From Stutzerimonas stutzeri (GTDB lineage Bacteria; Pseudomonadota; Gammaproteobacteria; Pseudomonadales; Pseudomonadaceae): a stretch of DNA of 64,000 nt. Under the pieces are notes generated by a model that was not told the DNA's origin, ran no database searches, and saw only the letters and a program-made list of their open reading frames with translations. A program made the position numbers and the translations under genes. Below are positions 53,348 through 61,315 of this stretch, piece after piece; position 1 is the stretch's first letter; each line of letters begins with the position of its first letter. The DNA is taken from the NCBI RefSeq assembly GCF_024451105.1, contig NZ_JANGEY010000005.1, forward strand, positions 124,001 to 188,000. The letters run 5' to 3'.

Positions 53348-54028
53348 ATGATGCTGAGCATTCCCGATGTGCTGACCCCCGAGCAGGTACGCCAGTGCCG
53401 CGCCGCGCTGGAGCAGGCCAGCTGGCAGGACGGCCGGCTGACCGCCGGACACCTGGCGGTCGGTGTCAAGGCCAACCAGCAGCTGGCCGAGGACGACCCG
53501 CTGGCCCGCCAGCTCGGCGACTTCGTGCTCGCCCGTCTCGGCCAGTCGCCGCGCTTCATGGCGGCGGCGCTGCCGCTCAAGGTGGTGCCGCCGCGCTTCA
53601 ACCGTTACAGCGGCGGCGGCACCTACGGCAACCACATCGACAACTGCGTCTTCAGCGTGCCGGGCAGCGTGCAACGGATCCGCGCCGATCTCTCGGCCAC
53701 CCTGTTCTTCAGCGATCCCGACGAGTACGAGGGCGGCGATCTGGTGGTCGAGGACTTCTTCGGCAGCCATCGCGCCCGCCTGCCGGCCGGGCATCTGGTG
53801 CTCTATCCGAGCGGCAGCCTGCACCGGGTCGAGCCGGTGACCCGTGGCGCCCGGCTGGCGGCGTTCTTCTGGATCCAGAGCCTGGTCCGCGAGGACAACC
53901 AGCGCGCCATGCTGCTGGAGCTGGACGACTCGATCCAGGCGCTGCGCCGCGAAGTGCCGGAGAGTCCCGAGCTGGTGCGCCTGAGCGGCGTCTACCACAA
54001 CCTGCTGCGCCACTGGTCGAACACCTGA
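53348..54028 (+). CDS. piuC: Fe(II)/2-oxoglutarate-dependent hydroxylase PiuC
   Basis: A 226-residue PKHD-type hydroxylase. The iron ligands are H-x-D in [10 protein letters not shown] (about residues 95-100) and the distal His in GSLHRVEPV (about 158), with Arg for 2-oxoglutarate in TRGARLAAF. It begins [14 protein letters not shown] and the SGGGTYGNH block is the PiuC signature. PiuC acts in iron homeostasis with the neighbouring receptor; its substrate is not known. It precedes the FMN dehydrogenase by nine bases. Confidence 0.93.
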   Translation: MMLSIPDVLTPEQVRQCRAALEQASWQDGRLTAGHLAVGVKANQQLAEDDPLARQLGDFVLARLGQSPRFMAAALPLKVVPPRFNRYSGGGTYGNHIDNCVFSVPGSVQRIRADLSATLFFSDPDEYEGGDLVVEDFFGSHRARLPAGHLVLYPSGSLHRVEPVTRGARLAAFFWIQSLVREDNQRAMLLELDDSIQALRREVPESPELVRLSGVYHNLLRHWSNT

Positions 54029-54037
54029 GGAGCCACG

Positions 54038-55153
54038 ATGCACCAGATCCTCCCCAAGCTGCAGCAGATTCCCGCCGAGATCGCCGCGCCGGGCGACTAC
54101 GAGGCCTTCGCCCGCGCACGGATGAGCGAGCCGGCCTGGGCCTACATGGCCGGCGGTGCGGCGGACGAGCTGACCCTGCGCGACAACTGCGCGGCCTTCC
54201 AGCGCCTGCGCCTGCGCAACCGGATCCTGGCCGACCTGCGCGGCGGCGATACCCGTGTCGAACTGTTCGGCCAGTCTTTCGACCACCCGGTCTTCCTCGC
54301 CCCGGTGGCCTTCCAGAAGCTCGCCCACCCCGACGGCGAGCTGGCCAGCGTGCTGGGCGCCAGCGCGCTGCGCGCCGGCATGGTGGTCAGTACCCAGGCC
54401 AGCGTCGCGCTGGAAGACATCGCCCGCCAGGCGCAGACACCGCTGTGGTTCCAGCTGTACATCCAGCCGGACCGCGCCTTCACCCGCGAGCTGGTGCAGC
54501 GCGCCGAGGCTGCGGGATACCAGGCGCTGGTGCTGACCGTCGATGCGCCGGTCGGCGGCATGCGCAACCGCGAGCAGCGCGCCGGCTTCGTCCTGCCGCC
54601 CGGTGTCGAGGCGGTCAACCTGCATGGCATGCGTCCGCTGCAGGCCAGCGCCGACCCGGCCACCGGCAGTCTGCTGCTCGGCAGCGCGCTGCTGGCGGCC
54701 GCGCCGGGCTGGGCGGATCTGGACTGGCTGCGCGGCCTGACCCGCCTGCCGATCCTGCTCAAGGGGGTGATGACCGGCGAGGACGCCAGGCGGGCCGTGG
54801 CGGCGGGGGCCGACGGGCTGATCGTCTCCAACCACGGCGGGCGCACCCTGGATGGCCTGCCGGCGACCATCGAGGTACTCGCCGAGGTGGCAGCCGCCGT
54901 CGAGGGGCGTGTGCCGCTGCTGCTCGATGGCGGCATCCGCCGCGGCAGCGACGTGCTCAAGGCACTGGCCCTGGGCGCGCGGGCGGTCCTGATCGGTCGA
55001 TCCTACATCTTCGGTCTGGCGACCGCCGGGGCGGTCGGCGTCGCCCATGTCCTGCAGCTGCTGCGCGCCGAGCTGGAGGTGGCCATGGCGCTGACCGGCT
55101 GCCGCAATCTGGCGGCCATCGGCCCCGAAGTGCTCTGGCGTTCGCCTCAGTAG
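54038..55153 (+). CDS. FMN-dependent alpha-hydroxy-acid dehydrogenase
   Basis: A 371-residue TIM-barrel enzyme of the lactate dehydrogenase/glycolate oxidase family. The FMN and active-site blocks are seen: FLAPVAFQKLAHPDGE, WFQLYIQPDR, LKGVMTGEDARRAVAAGADG (in parts), the catalytic His-Arg in VSNHGGRTLDG and LLLDGGIRRGSDVLKAL. It could oxidise L-lactate or another 2-hydroxy acid; substrate is not clear. It is nine bases after piuC, so likely in one transcript, which is unusual for this family. Its 3' end overlaps the convergent flavoprotein gene by seven bases. Confidence 0.85.
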   Translation: MHQILPKLQQIPAEIAAPGDYEAFARARMSEPAWAYMAGGAADELTLRDNCAAFQRLRLRNRILADLRGGDTRVELFGQSFDHPVFLAPVAFQKLAHPDGELASVLGASALRAGMVVSTQASVALEDIARQAQTPLWFQLYIQPDRAFTRELVQRAEAAGYQALVLTVDAPVGGMRNREQRAGFVLPPGVEAVNLHGMRPLQASADPATGSLLLGSALLAAAPGWADLDWLRGLTRLPILLKGVMTGEDARRAVAAGADGLIVSNHGGRTLDGLPATIEVLAEVAAAVEGRVPLLLDGGIRRGSDVLKALALGARAVLIGRSYIFGLATAGAVGVAHVLQLLRAELEVAMALTGCRNLAAIGPEVLWRSPQ

Positions 55154-56637
55154 AGGTCGCGCCGATAGCGCCCGGCCTCGCGCAGGCGCTCCACCTCGGC
55201 GCTGCCGAGCAGGCCGTGGAGCAGGGCGTCCACCTCGCGGCCCATGCCCTGCAGACTGCCGCAGACCAGCAGGGTCGCACCGCGCCCGATCCAGGCGCGC
55301 AGTTCGTCGGCGGATTCGCGCAGCCGGTGCTGGACGTAGGCCGGCGTTGCCTGATCGCGTGAGAAGACCAGATCCAGGCGGGCCAGGTGGCCGCTGCGCT
55401 GCCAGCCCTGCAGCTCCTCGCGCAGCAGGCAGTCGTGGGCGGCGTTGCGTTCGCCGAACAGCAGCCAGTGACCGTGCTGGCCGAGCTGCTGGCGCTCGCG
55501 CAGGTGCGCGCGCAGGCCGGCCAGGCCGCTGCCGTTGCCGATCAGGATCAGCGGGCCGCAGTCGGCCGGCAGGCGAAAGCCCGGGTTGGCCCGGATGCGC
55601 AGGTCGATGGACTCGCCCGGCGCGGCATGCCGGCACAGCCAGCCGGAGCCGATGCCCGGGCGGCCGTCGGGGTGCTGCTGCTGGCGCACCAGCAGCTCCA
55701 GGTCGCCGTCGGCGGGAAGCGAGGCGATCGAATAGTCGCGATGGGCGAGCAGCGGCAGGCGCTCGACCAGTTGTGCGCCGCTCAGGCCGTGCAGGTCATC
55801 GGGCGCTTCCGGCAGCTGGCGGCGGCTCAGCGCCTCGCCCAGGCTGGCGCCGTCGGCCAGCGCTGTGCTGCCATCCAGGTTCAGGGCGGCGAGCAGCGCG
55901 GCGACCCGCTCGGCGGGCTGGCGCGGGCCGATCTCGGCGATGTCGCCGGCCTGCCAGTCGGGCGTGCCGCTGGCGGGGGTCAGCTGCAGGTGGAACAGCG
56001 GCGCGCCCTGGCTGCCGGGATTCAGGCAGCTGCGCCGGCTCAGGCGCCAGGGCTGATAGTCGGCGGCCTGCCAGTCGCTGAACGCGGCGTGCCCGGCGAG
56101 CTGGCCGAGCTGCTGCTGCCAGCGGCGCAGCACCGCGGCATCCAGGCGGTCGGCCTGCAGCGGATCGAACAGCGGCCGCGCGCCGCGCGCGCGCAGCGTC
56201 CGGTCGAGCCGGCGGGCGAAGGCGCAGAACTGCGGATACTGGCGGTCGCCGAGGCCGAGCAGGGCGTACTGCAGGTCGCGCAGCTCGAGGTCCGCCTGCT
56301 CCAGGCGGCGGGCGAAGCGCGCGGCGTGCTCGGGCGGCTCGCCGTCGCCGTAGGTGCTGGCCACCAGCAGCAGGCGCGCGGGCGGATTGGCCAGGTCGAG
56401 CGCCTCCAGTGGCACGGCTCGCGCCGCCAGGCCGGCCTGGGCGAGCTGCGCGGCGCTGCGCTCGGCGATGGCCCGCGCCTGGCCGCCCTGGCTGGCGTAG
56501 GCGACCGGCAGGCAGTCATGCGCCGGCGCGCCCGGCCGCCCGGCCCGCCAGCCGCGCCAGGCCCGCAGGCAGACTGCCAGCCAGATCAGCACGGCGAGGG
56601 CGGCCCAGATGGCGCGGGACGTCTCCAGCCAGGGCAT
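55147..56637 (-). CDS. Membrane-anchored diflavin reductase (sulfite reductase flavoprotein-like)
   Basis: A 496-residue protein. One N-terminal transmembrane helix (AIWAALAVLIWLAVCLRAW) precedes a flavodoxin domain with VAYASQGGQARAIAE and ASTYGDGEPPEHAARF. A ferredoxin-reductase-like part follows: LLAHRDYSIASLP (FAD block) and LILIGNGSGLAGLRAHL (NADP block), ending in GRYRRDLY. It should carry electrons from NADPH through FAD and FMN to the membrane. It is the last gene of the leftward operon with DUF4198, DUF2271 and PepSY genes. In PiuB (PA4513) PepSY and this reductase are one chain; here they are separate. Confidence 0.85.
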   Translation of the reverse strand: MPWLETSRAIWAALAVLIWLAVCLRAWRGWRAGRPGAPAHDCLPVAYASQGGQARAIAERSAAQLAQAGLAARAVPLEALDLANPPARLLLVASTYGDGEPPEHAARFARRLEQADLELRDLQYALLGLGDRQYPQFCAFARRLDRTLRARGARPLFDPLQADRLDAAVLRRWQQQLGQLAGHAAFSDWQAADYQPWRLSRRSCLNPGSQGAPLFHLQLTPASGTPDWQAGDIAEIGPRQPAERVAALLAALNLDGSTALADGASLGEALSRRQLPEAPDDLHGLSGAQLVERLPLLAHRDYSIASLPADGDLELLVRQQQHPDGRPGIGSGWLCRHAAPGESIDLRIRANPGFRLPADCGPLILIGNGSGLAGLRAHLRERQQLGQHGHWLLFGERNAAHDCLLREELQGWQRSGHLARLDLVFSRDQATPAYVQHRLRESADELRAWIGRGATLLVCGSLQGMGREVDALLHGLLGSAEVERLREAGRYRRDLY

Positions 56638-57554
56638 CAGGGCGCCAGCACTTCCAGGGTCGCGCTGTAGGTGGCACGGCGCTCGCTGGCCGGCTTGGCG
56701 ACGCCTTCCTGGCTGCTCAGCTCGGCTTCCAGCCAGTACATGCCCGGCGTCGGCCAGGTAATGGCGACCTTGCCGGCGGCGTCGGTCTTCACGCTGAAGT
56801 CGCCGGTCGCGTCGCGGTAGCGGTTGCCACCGGGCACCACGCGGACTTCCACGCCCTTGGCCGGCTTGCCGTCGAGCAGGAAGGCGAACTCGGCGGTCTC
56901 GCCGGCGAACAGGTCGTTGGGGTGGGTGACCGGCAGCAGCTCCAGGCCCTGGTTGGTCGGTGTCAGCACGCGGTCGCTGGGCTTGCCGGCGGTGACGAAG
57001 GTTTCCATGCGGTTGCTGGTCTGGATCACCCGCAGCTCGGCGGCGTTGGCCGGAACGGCCTTGGCCAGCTCCTCGGCCTTGCCCATCCAGCGCCGGCGCT
57101 CCTCGCCTTCCTGCCAGGTGGCCATCAGGCCGCTGCTGGCCACCGCCAGCTTGTAGGTACCCTTCTGGGTCAGGTGCACGTCGAAGGTGCTGCGGTAGCG
57201 GCCGACGCTGCCGTTCTCGGCCTTGACCTCGCTGCCGTCGGGGGCCAGCACCAGCAGCTTGTTGGCCGGGCGGCGCATCGGCGGCTGGGCCGGCTTGCCG
57301 TCGGCGCCGGCCTGCGGAGCGCGGGGGGCGAGCTGCAGCGGCTGGCCGATGCCTTCCAGCTGCAGCGGGAAGTGCTCGAAGTAGAACAGGTCGTTGGAGA
57401 CCGCGGCGTCCACGGTGATCCACGGGTCCTCGCCGGACAGCACGGTGGCGGAGGGCAGCATCCAGGCGCGGTGGGCCTGCGCGGACAGCGGCAGGCAGAC
57501 GGCGAGGGCCAGGGCGGCCCACTTGAACAGCGGTTTGGTGTGCAGCGCTTGCAT
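56637..57554 (-). CDS. DUF4198 periplasmic protein
   Basis: A 305-residue protein with a signal peptide ending LSAQAHRAW, where the His right after the cut is typical of metal-binding secreted proteins. The DUF4198 pattern follows: MLPSATVLSGEDPWITVDAA, LDGKPAKGVEVRVVPGGNRY and WPTPGMYWLEAEL. An IgG-like fold (carboxypeptidase regulatory-like) is expected. The family is often next to TonB receptors and PepSY reductases and may handle metal in the periplasm. Its stop and the reductase start overlap (TGATG). Confidence 0.82.
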   Translation of the reverse strand: MQALHTKPLFKWAALALAVCLPLSAQAHRAWMLPSATVLSGEDPWITVDAAVSNDLFYFEHFPLQLEGIGQPLQLAPRAPQAGADGKPAQPPMRRPANKLLVLAPDGSEVKAENGSVGRYRSTFDVHLTQKGTYKLAVASSGLMATWQEGEERRRWMGKAEELAKAVPANAAELRVIQTSNRMETFVTAGKPSDRVLTPTNQGLELLPVTHPNDLFAGETAEFAFLLDGKPAKGVEVRVVPGGNRYRDATGDFSVKTDAAGKVAITWPTPGMYWLEAELSSQEGVAKPASERRATYSATLEVLAP

Positions 57555-57584
57555 GACGGCTTCCTTGGGTCGGGGGTTCCGGGA

Positions 57585-58097
57585 TCAGGGATTGAGCTGG
57601 AGGGTGACGGCGCCCAGTTCGGTCTTGCCCTGGGCCTGATGGTGCTCGGTCTGTTGCGGCGGCCAGCTGAACGGCACGCGCAGCAGCTCGCGGCCGCCGA
57701 CCTCGCGGGCCGCCTCGACCACCAGGCGGTAGTCGCCGGCCGGCAGGCTCTTCAGGCGCGGGTCGTCGCCGGCGAAGCTCAGGCTGTGGCGGCCGACCGC
57801 GCGGGTCGCGCCGCTCACCCCGTCGACCGGCAGCTCGAGGTTGCGACCGCTGCGCCGCCACCACTGGCGCAGGTCCTTGAGCCACTTCTCGCCTTCCTGG
57901 TCCTTCATCTTCAGGTCGTACCAGACCGCCAGGTCGGCGACGTGCCGCTGGTCGGGCGTCTCCAGCCAGAGGGCGACGTAGGGGCGGTGGTACTCGGCGA
58001 CCTCGAGGCGGGGGATTTCCACCTCGACCTTGAGGTCGGCGGCGAAGGCCGGCGCGGCGAGCAGCGAGCAGAGCGGGAGGAGCAGGCGTTGGCGCAT
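57585..58097 (-). CDS. DUF2271 periplasmic protein
   Basis: A 170-residue protein with a signal peptide (ends ...LAAPAFAAD) and the DUF2271 core: VEIPRLEVAEYHRPYVALWL, DLAVWYDLKMKDQEGEKWL, LRQWWRR and VDGVSGATRAVG. The VSGAT piece resembles the sequence where FMN is attached covalently in flavin-transferase substrates (D/S-G-A-T), which suggests flavinylation by ApbE. The family is known next to PepSY genes. It lies 11 bases after the PepSY gene. Confidence 0.8.
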   Translation of the reverse strand: MRQRLLLPLCSLLAAPAFAADLKVEVEIPRLEVAEYHRPYVALWLETPDQRHVADLAVWYDLKMKDQEGEKWLKDLRQWWRRSGRNLELPVDGVSGATRAVGRHSLSFAGDDPRLKSLPAGDYRLVVEAAREVGGRELLRVPFSWPPQQTEHHQAQGKTELGAVTLQLNP

Positions 58098-58108
58098 GGG
58101 GCGATCCT

Positions 58109-58708
58109 TCAGTGGATGAACAGCAGGGCGAGCAGCACCGGCAGCAGCAGGCCGAGGCCGGTGAGCGGCCAGGTGGTCGGCCGGGCCTGGGCCTGGCGCT
58201 TGAGCAGCAGCAGTCCGCTGAGGCTGAAGACCACGCAGACCGCGGCGAACAGGTCGATGAACCCGCTCCAGGCCGCGCCGGTGTGGCGGCCCTTGTGCAG
58301 GTCGTTGAAATAGGCGATCCAGCCGCGGTCGGTGGACTCGTATTCCAGCGCGCCGGATTCGAGGTCCAGGCTCAGCCAGGCGTCGCCGCCGGGACGCGGC
58401 AGGCCGATGTACAGCTCGCCATCGCTCCACTCGGCCACGCGGCCAGCCAGGCGAATATCCAGTTCGTCCTCCAGCCAGTCCTGCAGCGCGCCTGGCAGCC
58501 CGGCCTCGGGGATCTCGGCGCGCAGGGCGGCGTGCAGCGCCTCGGGCAGCTGCGCCGTGCGGTTTTCCACCTGCGCGCGGCTCTCGATCTGCGCGGCGTG
58601 GTTGAGGGTGATGCCGGTGACGGCGAACAGCAGCATGCCGGCCAGGCACAGCGCGGAGCTGATCCAGTGCCATTGGCGGAGGGTGCCGAGCCAGAGGGTG
58701 CGGGGCAT
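58109..58708 (-). CDS. PepSY-associated TM protein
   Basis: A 199-residue inner-membrane protein. The N-terminal helix (QWHWISSALCLAGMLLFAVTG) has the PepSY-TM His-Trp start, a periplasmic domain follows (SLDLESGALEYESTDRGW), then LHKGRHTGAAWSGFIDLFAA with haem-ligand-type histidines, and two C-terminal helices. It is a likely b-type electron carrier across the membrane in a ferric reductase. ATG 58708 has AGGA eight bases upstream; a GTG five codons earlier is possible. It is first of the four-gene leftward operon. Confidence 0.83.
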   Translation of the reverse strand: MPRTLWLGTLRQWHWISSALCLAGMLLFAVTGITLNHAAQIESRAQVENRTAQLPEALHAALRAEIPEAGLPGALQDWLEDELDIRLAGRVAEWSDGELYIGLPRPGGDAWLSLDLESGALEYESTDRGWIAYFNDLHKGRHTGAAWSGFIDLFAAVCVVFSLSGLLLLKRQAQARPTTWPLTGLGLLLPVLLALLFIH

Positions 58709-58849
58709 GGTGCGGTCCTGCACGGAGCGGGTGGGGGAGGTCTGGCGGGGATTCTATCGGTGCTTCGGCGCTTTTGCGAAAAATTTACCGATAATATACG
58801 TTCGCGTTTGTAGGGATGGGCCCGCCGGGTGGCGGGCCGGCCGGGGCGC

Positions 58850-60988
58850 TTAGAAGTTGTAGGTGGCCGACAGCCACAGACGGCGCCGCTCCTGGTTGTT
58901 GTTGTACTCGTTGCCGTAGTCGAAGGTGGTACCGGCGGCGTTGGTGGCGTAGCGCTTGTAGCTGATGAAGTCCTTGTCGAACAGGTTGTGGATGGCTGCG
59001 CTCAGGTCGAGGTTGTCGCTGACCCGATAGCTGCCGCCCAGATGGAACAGCGAGTAGGCCTTGTAGTCGCCGAAGGCCTCGTAGGCGTAGTTGATCGCCG
59101 GGGTGGTACGGCGGAAGCGCTCGCTGCGGTATTCGCCGCGCAGCCAGGTGCTCAGGCGCTCGGTGGCCTGCCAGTCGAGCTTGGCGTTGAACTGGTGGCG
59201 TGGAGTGTCGTTGAGCGGCAGGCCGTCGTTGACACCGCTCTTCTGCTCGGTGTCGGTGTAGGTGTAGTTGGCGCTCAGACTCCAGCGCGGTGCGAACTGG
59301 TAGCGGCCGGCGACCTCGACGCCCTGAGTGACCGCCTCGTCGACGTTGACCGGCAGGCTGAAGGTCTGGTTGCGGCCGGGGCGGCCGCGGTCCAGCCAGG
59401 GTCCGCCGGGTACGGTGACGCAGTTCGCCGAGGCGTTGAATTCGCAGTTGTCGACGGTGATCGACGACAGCTTGTCCTCGAACTTGTTCTGGAACAGCGT
59501 GACGTTGGCGTTGAAGTCGCTGAAGTTGTCGTAGTAGATGCCGAATTCGCTGCTGGTGCTGGTTTCCGGCTTGAGGTCCGGGTTGCCGAGCAGCGGGATG
59601 GTCCCCTGGCCGCCGAAGCCGTTCAGGCCGTTGGCCAGCGCCTGCAGGTCGGGCGCCTTGAAGCCCTGGCTGACGCCGCCCTTGAGGGTCCAGTTGTCGC
59701 TGGTGTTCCACACCAGGTAGGCGCGCGGGCTGAGCTCGCCGCCGAACTTGTCGTGGTCGTCGCGGCGCAGGCCGAGGGTCAGCGCCAGGTCGTCGCGCAG
59801 GCGCCATTCGTCCTCGACGAAGATGGCGGTCATCTTGTGCTCGAACGGAGCGTCGACCAGTCCCTCGGTCATTTCGGCCTTCCACCACTGCCCGCCGACG
59901 GTGACGTTATGGTTGCCGAGGCTGCTCAGCAGCTTGATGTCGAAGATGTCGTTCTGTGATTCGAGGGTACGCTTGGAGCCGCCGATCTTGCCCGGCGTGC
60001 CGTTGGGGATCAGGCGGCCGAGGGTCTCGGTTTCGTTGCGGGTGTAGCTGGTTTCCAGGGTGCCGAAGGCGAAGCGCCCGGTGTGCGACAGCAGGTACTG
60101 TTCGCGGTGGTAGCGCTGGTCGCTCTCGTAGCCGCCGCTGGCGCCCAGGGTGCCGAGCTGCCCCTTGCTGTTGTCGTAGCGCTGCCTGGTCTTGTCGATA
60201 TCGAGGCTGATGTCGTGGTCTTCGCTGGGCGTGAAGGTCAGACGAGCGCCGGCGTTGTAGACGTCCTGCTCCACCGGGTTCCAGCCCATGCTGGGGCTGG
60301 TCTCGCCGGTCGCACCATAGTAGGTGATGTCCGAGGCGTCGCGCTCCTGGTACCGGCCGCGCAAGGCCAGGCCCAGCTTGTCGGCGACCAGCGGGCCACT
60401 CAGGTACAGGCTGGTCGAGCGGGTATCGCCGTACTCGTCGTGCTGCTGCAGGGTGGTGTCGACGGAGACCGAGCCGCCCCATTCGCTGCCGACCTTCTTG
60501 GTGATGATGTTGATCACTCCGCCCATGGCGTCGGAGCCGTACAGGGTCGACATCGGGCCGCGGATGACCTCGATGCGCTCGATGGCGTTCACCGGCGGCA
60601 GGAAACTGCTCCTGGTTTCGCCGAAACCGTTGGGAGTGATGTTGCCCGCCGGGTTCTGCCGTTTGCCGTCGATGAGGATCAGGGTGTAGTCGCTGCCCAT
60701 GCCGCGGATGCTGATGTTCAGGCCGCCGGTCTTGCCGGCGTTGCCGCTGACGTCGACGCCCTCCACGTCGGACAGCGCTTCGGCCAGGCTGGAGACGCGC
60801 TTCTTCTGCAACTCTGCGCCGGAGATCACGCTGATGCTCGCCGGCGCTTCGGCGATCTTCTGCTCGAAGCCGGCGGCGCTGACCACCACGTCGTCGAGCT
60901 CGACGCCGTTGGCGGCGGCGAGGCTGGTCTGGCCGAGGCAGGCGAGGGCGATGGCGCTGGCGAGGAGGGAGCGGGAGGGTCGATTCAT
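58850..60988 (-). CDS. TonB-dependent receptor, CirA/FepA-like
   Basis: A 712-residue outer-membrane receptor. The signal peptide ends near SLAAANG, and LDDVVVSAAGFEQ is the TonB box region. The plug has IRGMGSDYTLILIDGKRQNPAG, VIRGPMSTLYGSDAMGGVINI (in parts), the pattern of the CirA/FepA/colicin I receptor family. The barrel ends LWLSATYNF with the terminal Phe. Catecholate siderophores are the likely ligands. It precedes the PepSY operon by 141 bp on the same strand and a Fur-like box lies upstream of it. Confidence 0.88.
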   Translation of the reverse strand: MNRPSRSLLASAIALACLGQTSLAAANGVELDDVVVSAAGFEQKIAEAPASISVISGAELQKKRVSSLAEALSDVEGVDVSGNAGKTGGLNISIRGMGSDYTLILIDGKRQNPAGNITPNGFGETRSSFLPPVNAIERIEVIRGPMSTLYGSDAMGGVINIITKKVGSEWGGSVSVDTTLQQHDEYGDTRSTSLYLSGPLVADKLGLALRGRYQERDASDITYYGATGETSPSMGWNPVEQDVYNAGARLTFTPSEDHDISLDIDKTRQRYDNSKGQLGTLGASGGYESDQRYHREQYLLSHTGRFAFGTLETSYTRNETETLGRLIPNGTPGKIGGSKRTLESQNDIFDIKLLSSLGNHNVTVGGQWWKAEMTEGLVDAPFEHKMTAIFVEDEWRLRDDLALTLGLRRDDHDKFGGELSPRAYLVWNTSDNWTLKGGVSQGFKAPDLQALANGLNGFGGQGTIPLLGNPDLKPETSTSSEFGIYYDNFSDFNANVTLFQNKFEDKLSSITVDNCEFNASANCVTVPGGPWLDRGRPGRNQTFSLPVNVDEAVTQGVEVAGRYQFAPRWSLSANYTYTDTEQKSGVNDGLPLNDTPRHQFNAKLDWQATERLSTWLRGEYRSERFRRTTPAINYAYEAFGDYKAYSLFHLGGSYRVSDNLDLSAAIHNLFDKDFISYKRYATNAAGTTFDYGNEYNNNQERRRLWLSATYNF

Positions 60989-61035
60989 GGTGGGCTCGCT
61001 GGGGTATGTCCATATGAGAGTGCTCTGCTATTGCT

Positions 61036-61053
61036 AATAGTATTGATTCTCAT
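61036..61053 (-). promoter_or_regulatory. Fur-like box of the CirA/FepA-type receptor
   Basis: AATAGTATTGATTCTCAT matches the Fur pattern AATxxGAATNATTCTCATT in most positions. It lies about 50 bp before the receptor start in the 327-bp divergent gap. The middle of that gap (61075-61225) is GC-rich and shows nothing else. Confidence 0.6.
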
Positions 61054-61260
61054 GATCTATGCGTAAGCCCTTTACCTGATTTTTACCTTGTGGCCTCGGC
61101 CGAGGAGGGGCAGGACGGTCCTGGTCGGGCGGGCGCGGAGGAAGCCTTCATGGCGGGATTGCGGGCAGGTCGCCGGGATGTGCGAGGCAGGAGGGGCGCT
61201 GGAGCGGAAGGGTTCCCTGGCGAGTGTAAAGTTAACGTAAATATTGTGTCTGGGTATTTT

Positions 61261-61278
61261 ATGAAAATAATTCTCAAA
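61261..61278 (+). promoter_or_regulatory. Fur-like box of the rightward receptor
   Basis: ATGAAAATAATTCTCAAA, with GAAAATAATTCTC close to the ideal GAGAATNATTCTC, lies about 40 bp before the receptor ATG. Iron repression is likely. Confidence 0.68.
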
Positions 61279-61315
61279 TAGAATCGCATCGCATTTACAC
61301 AGGAGGGTAATCCCC

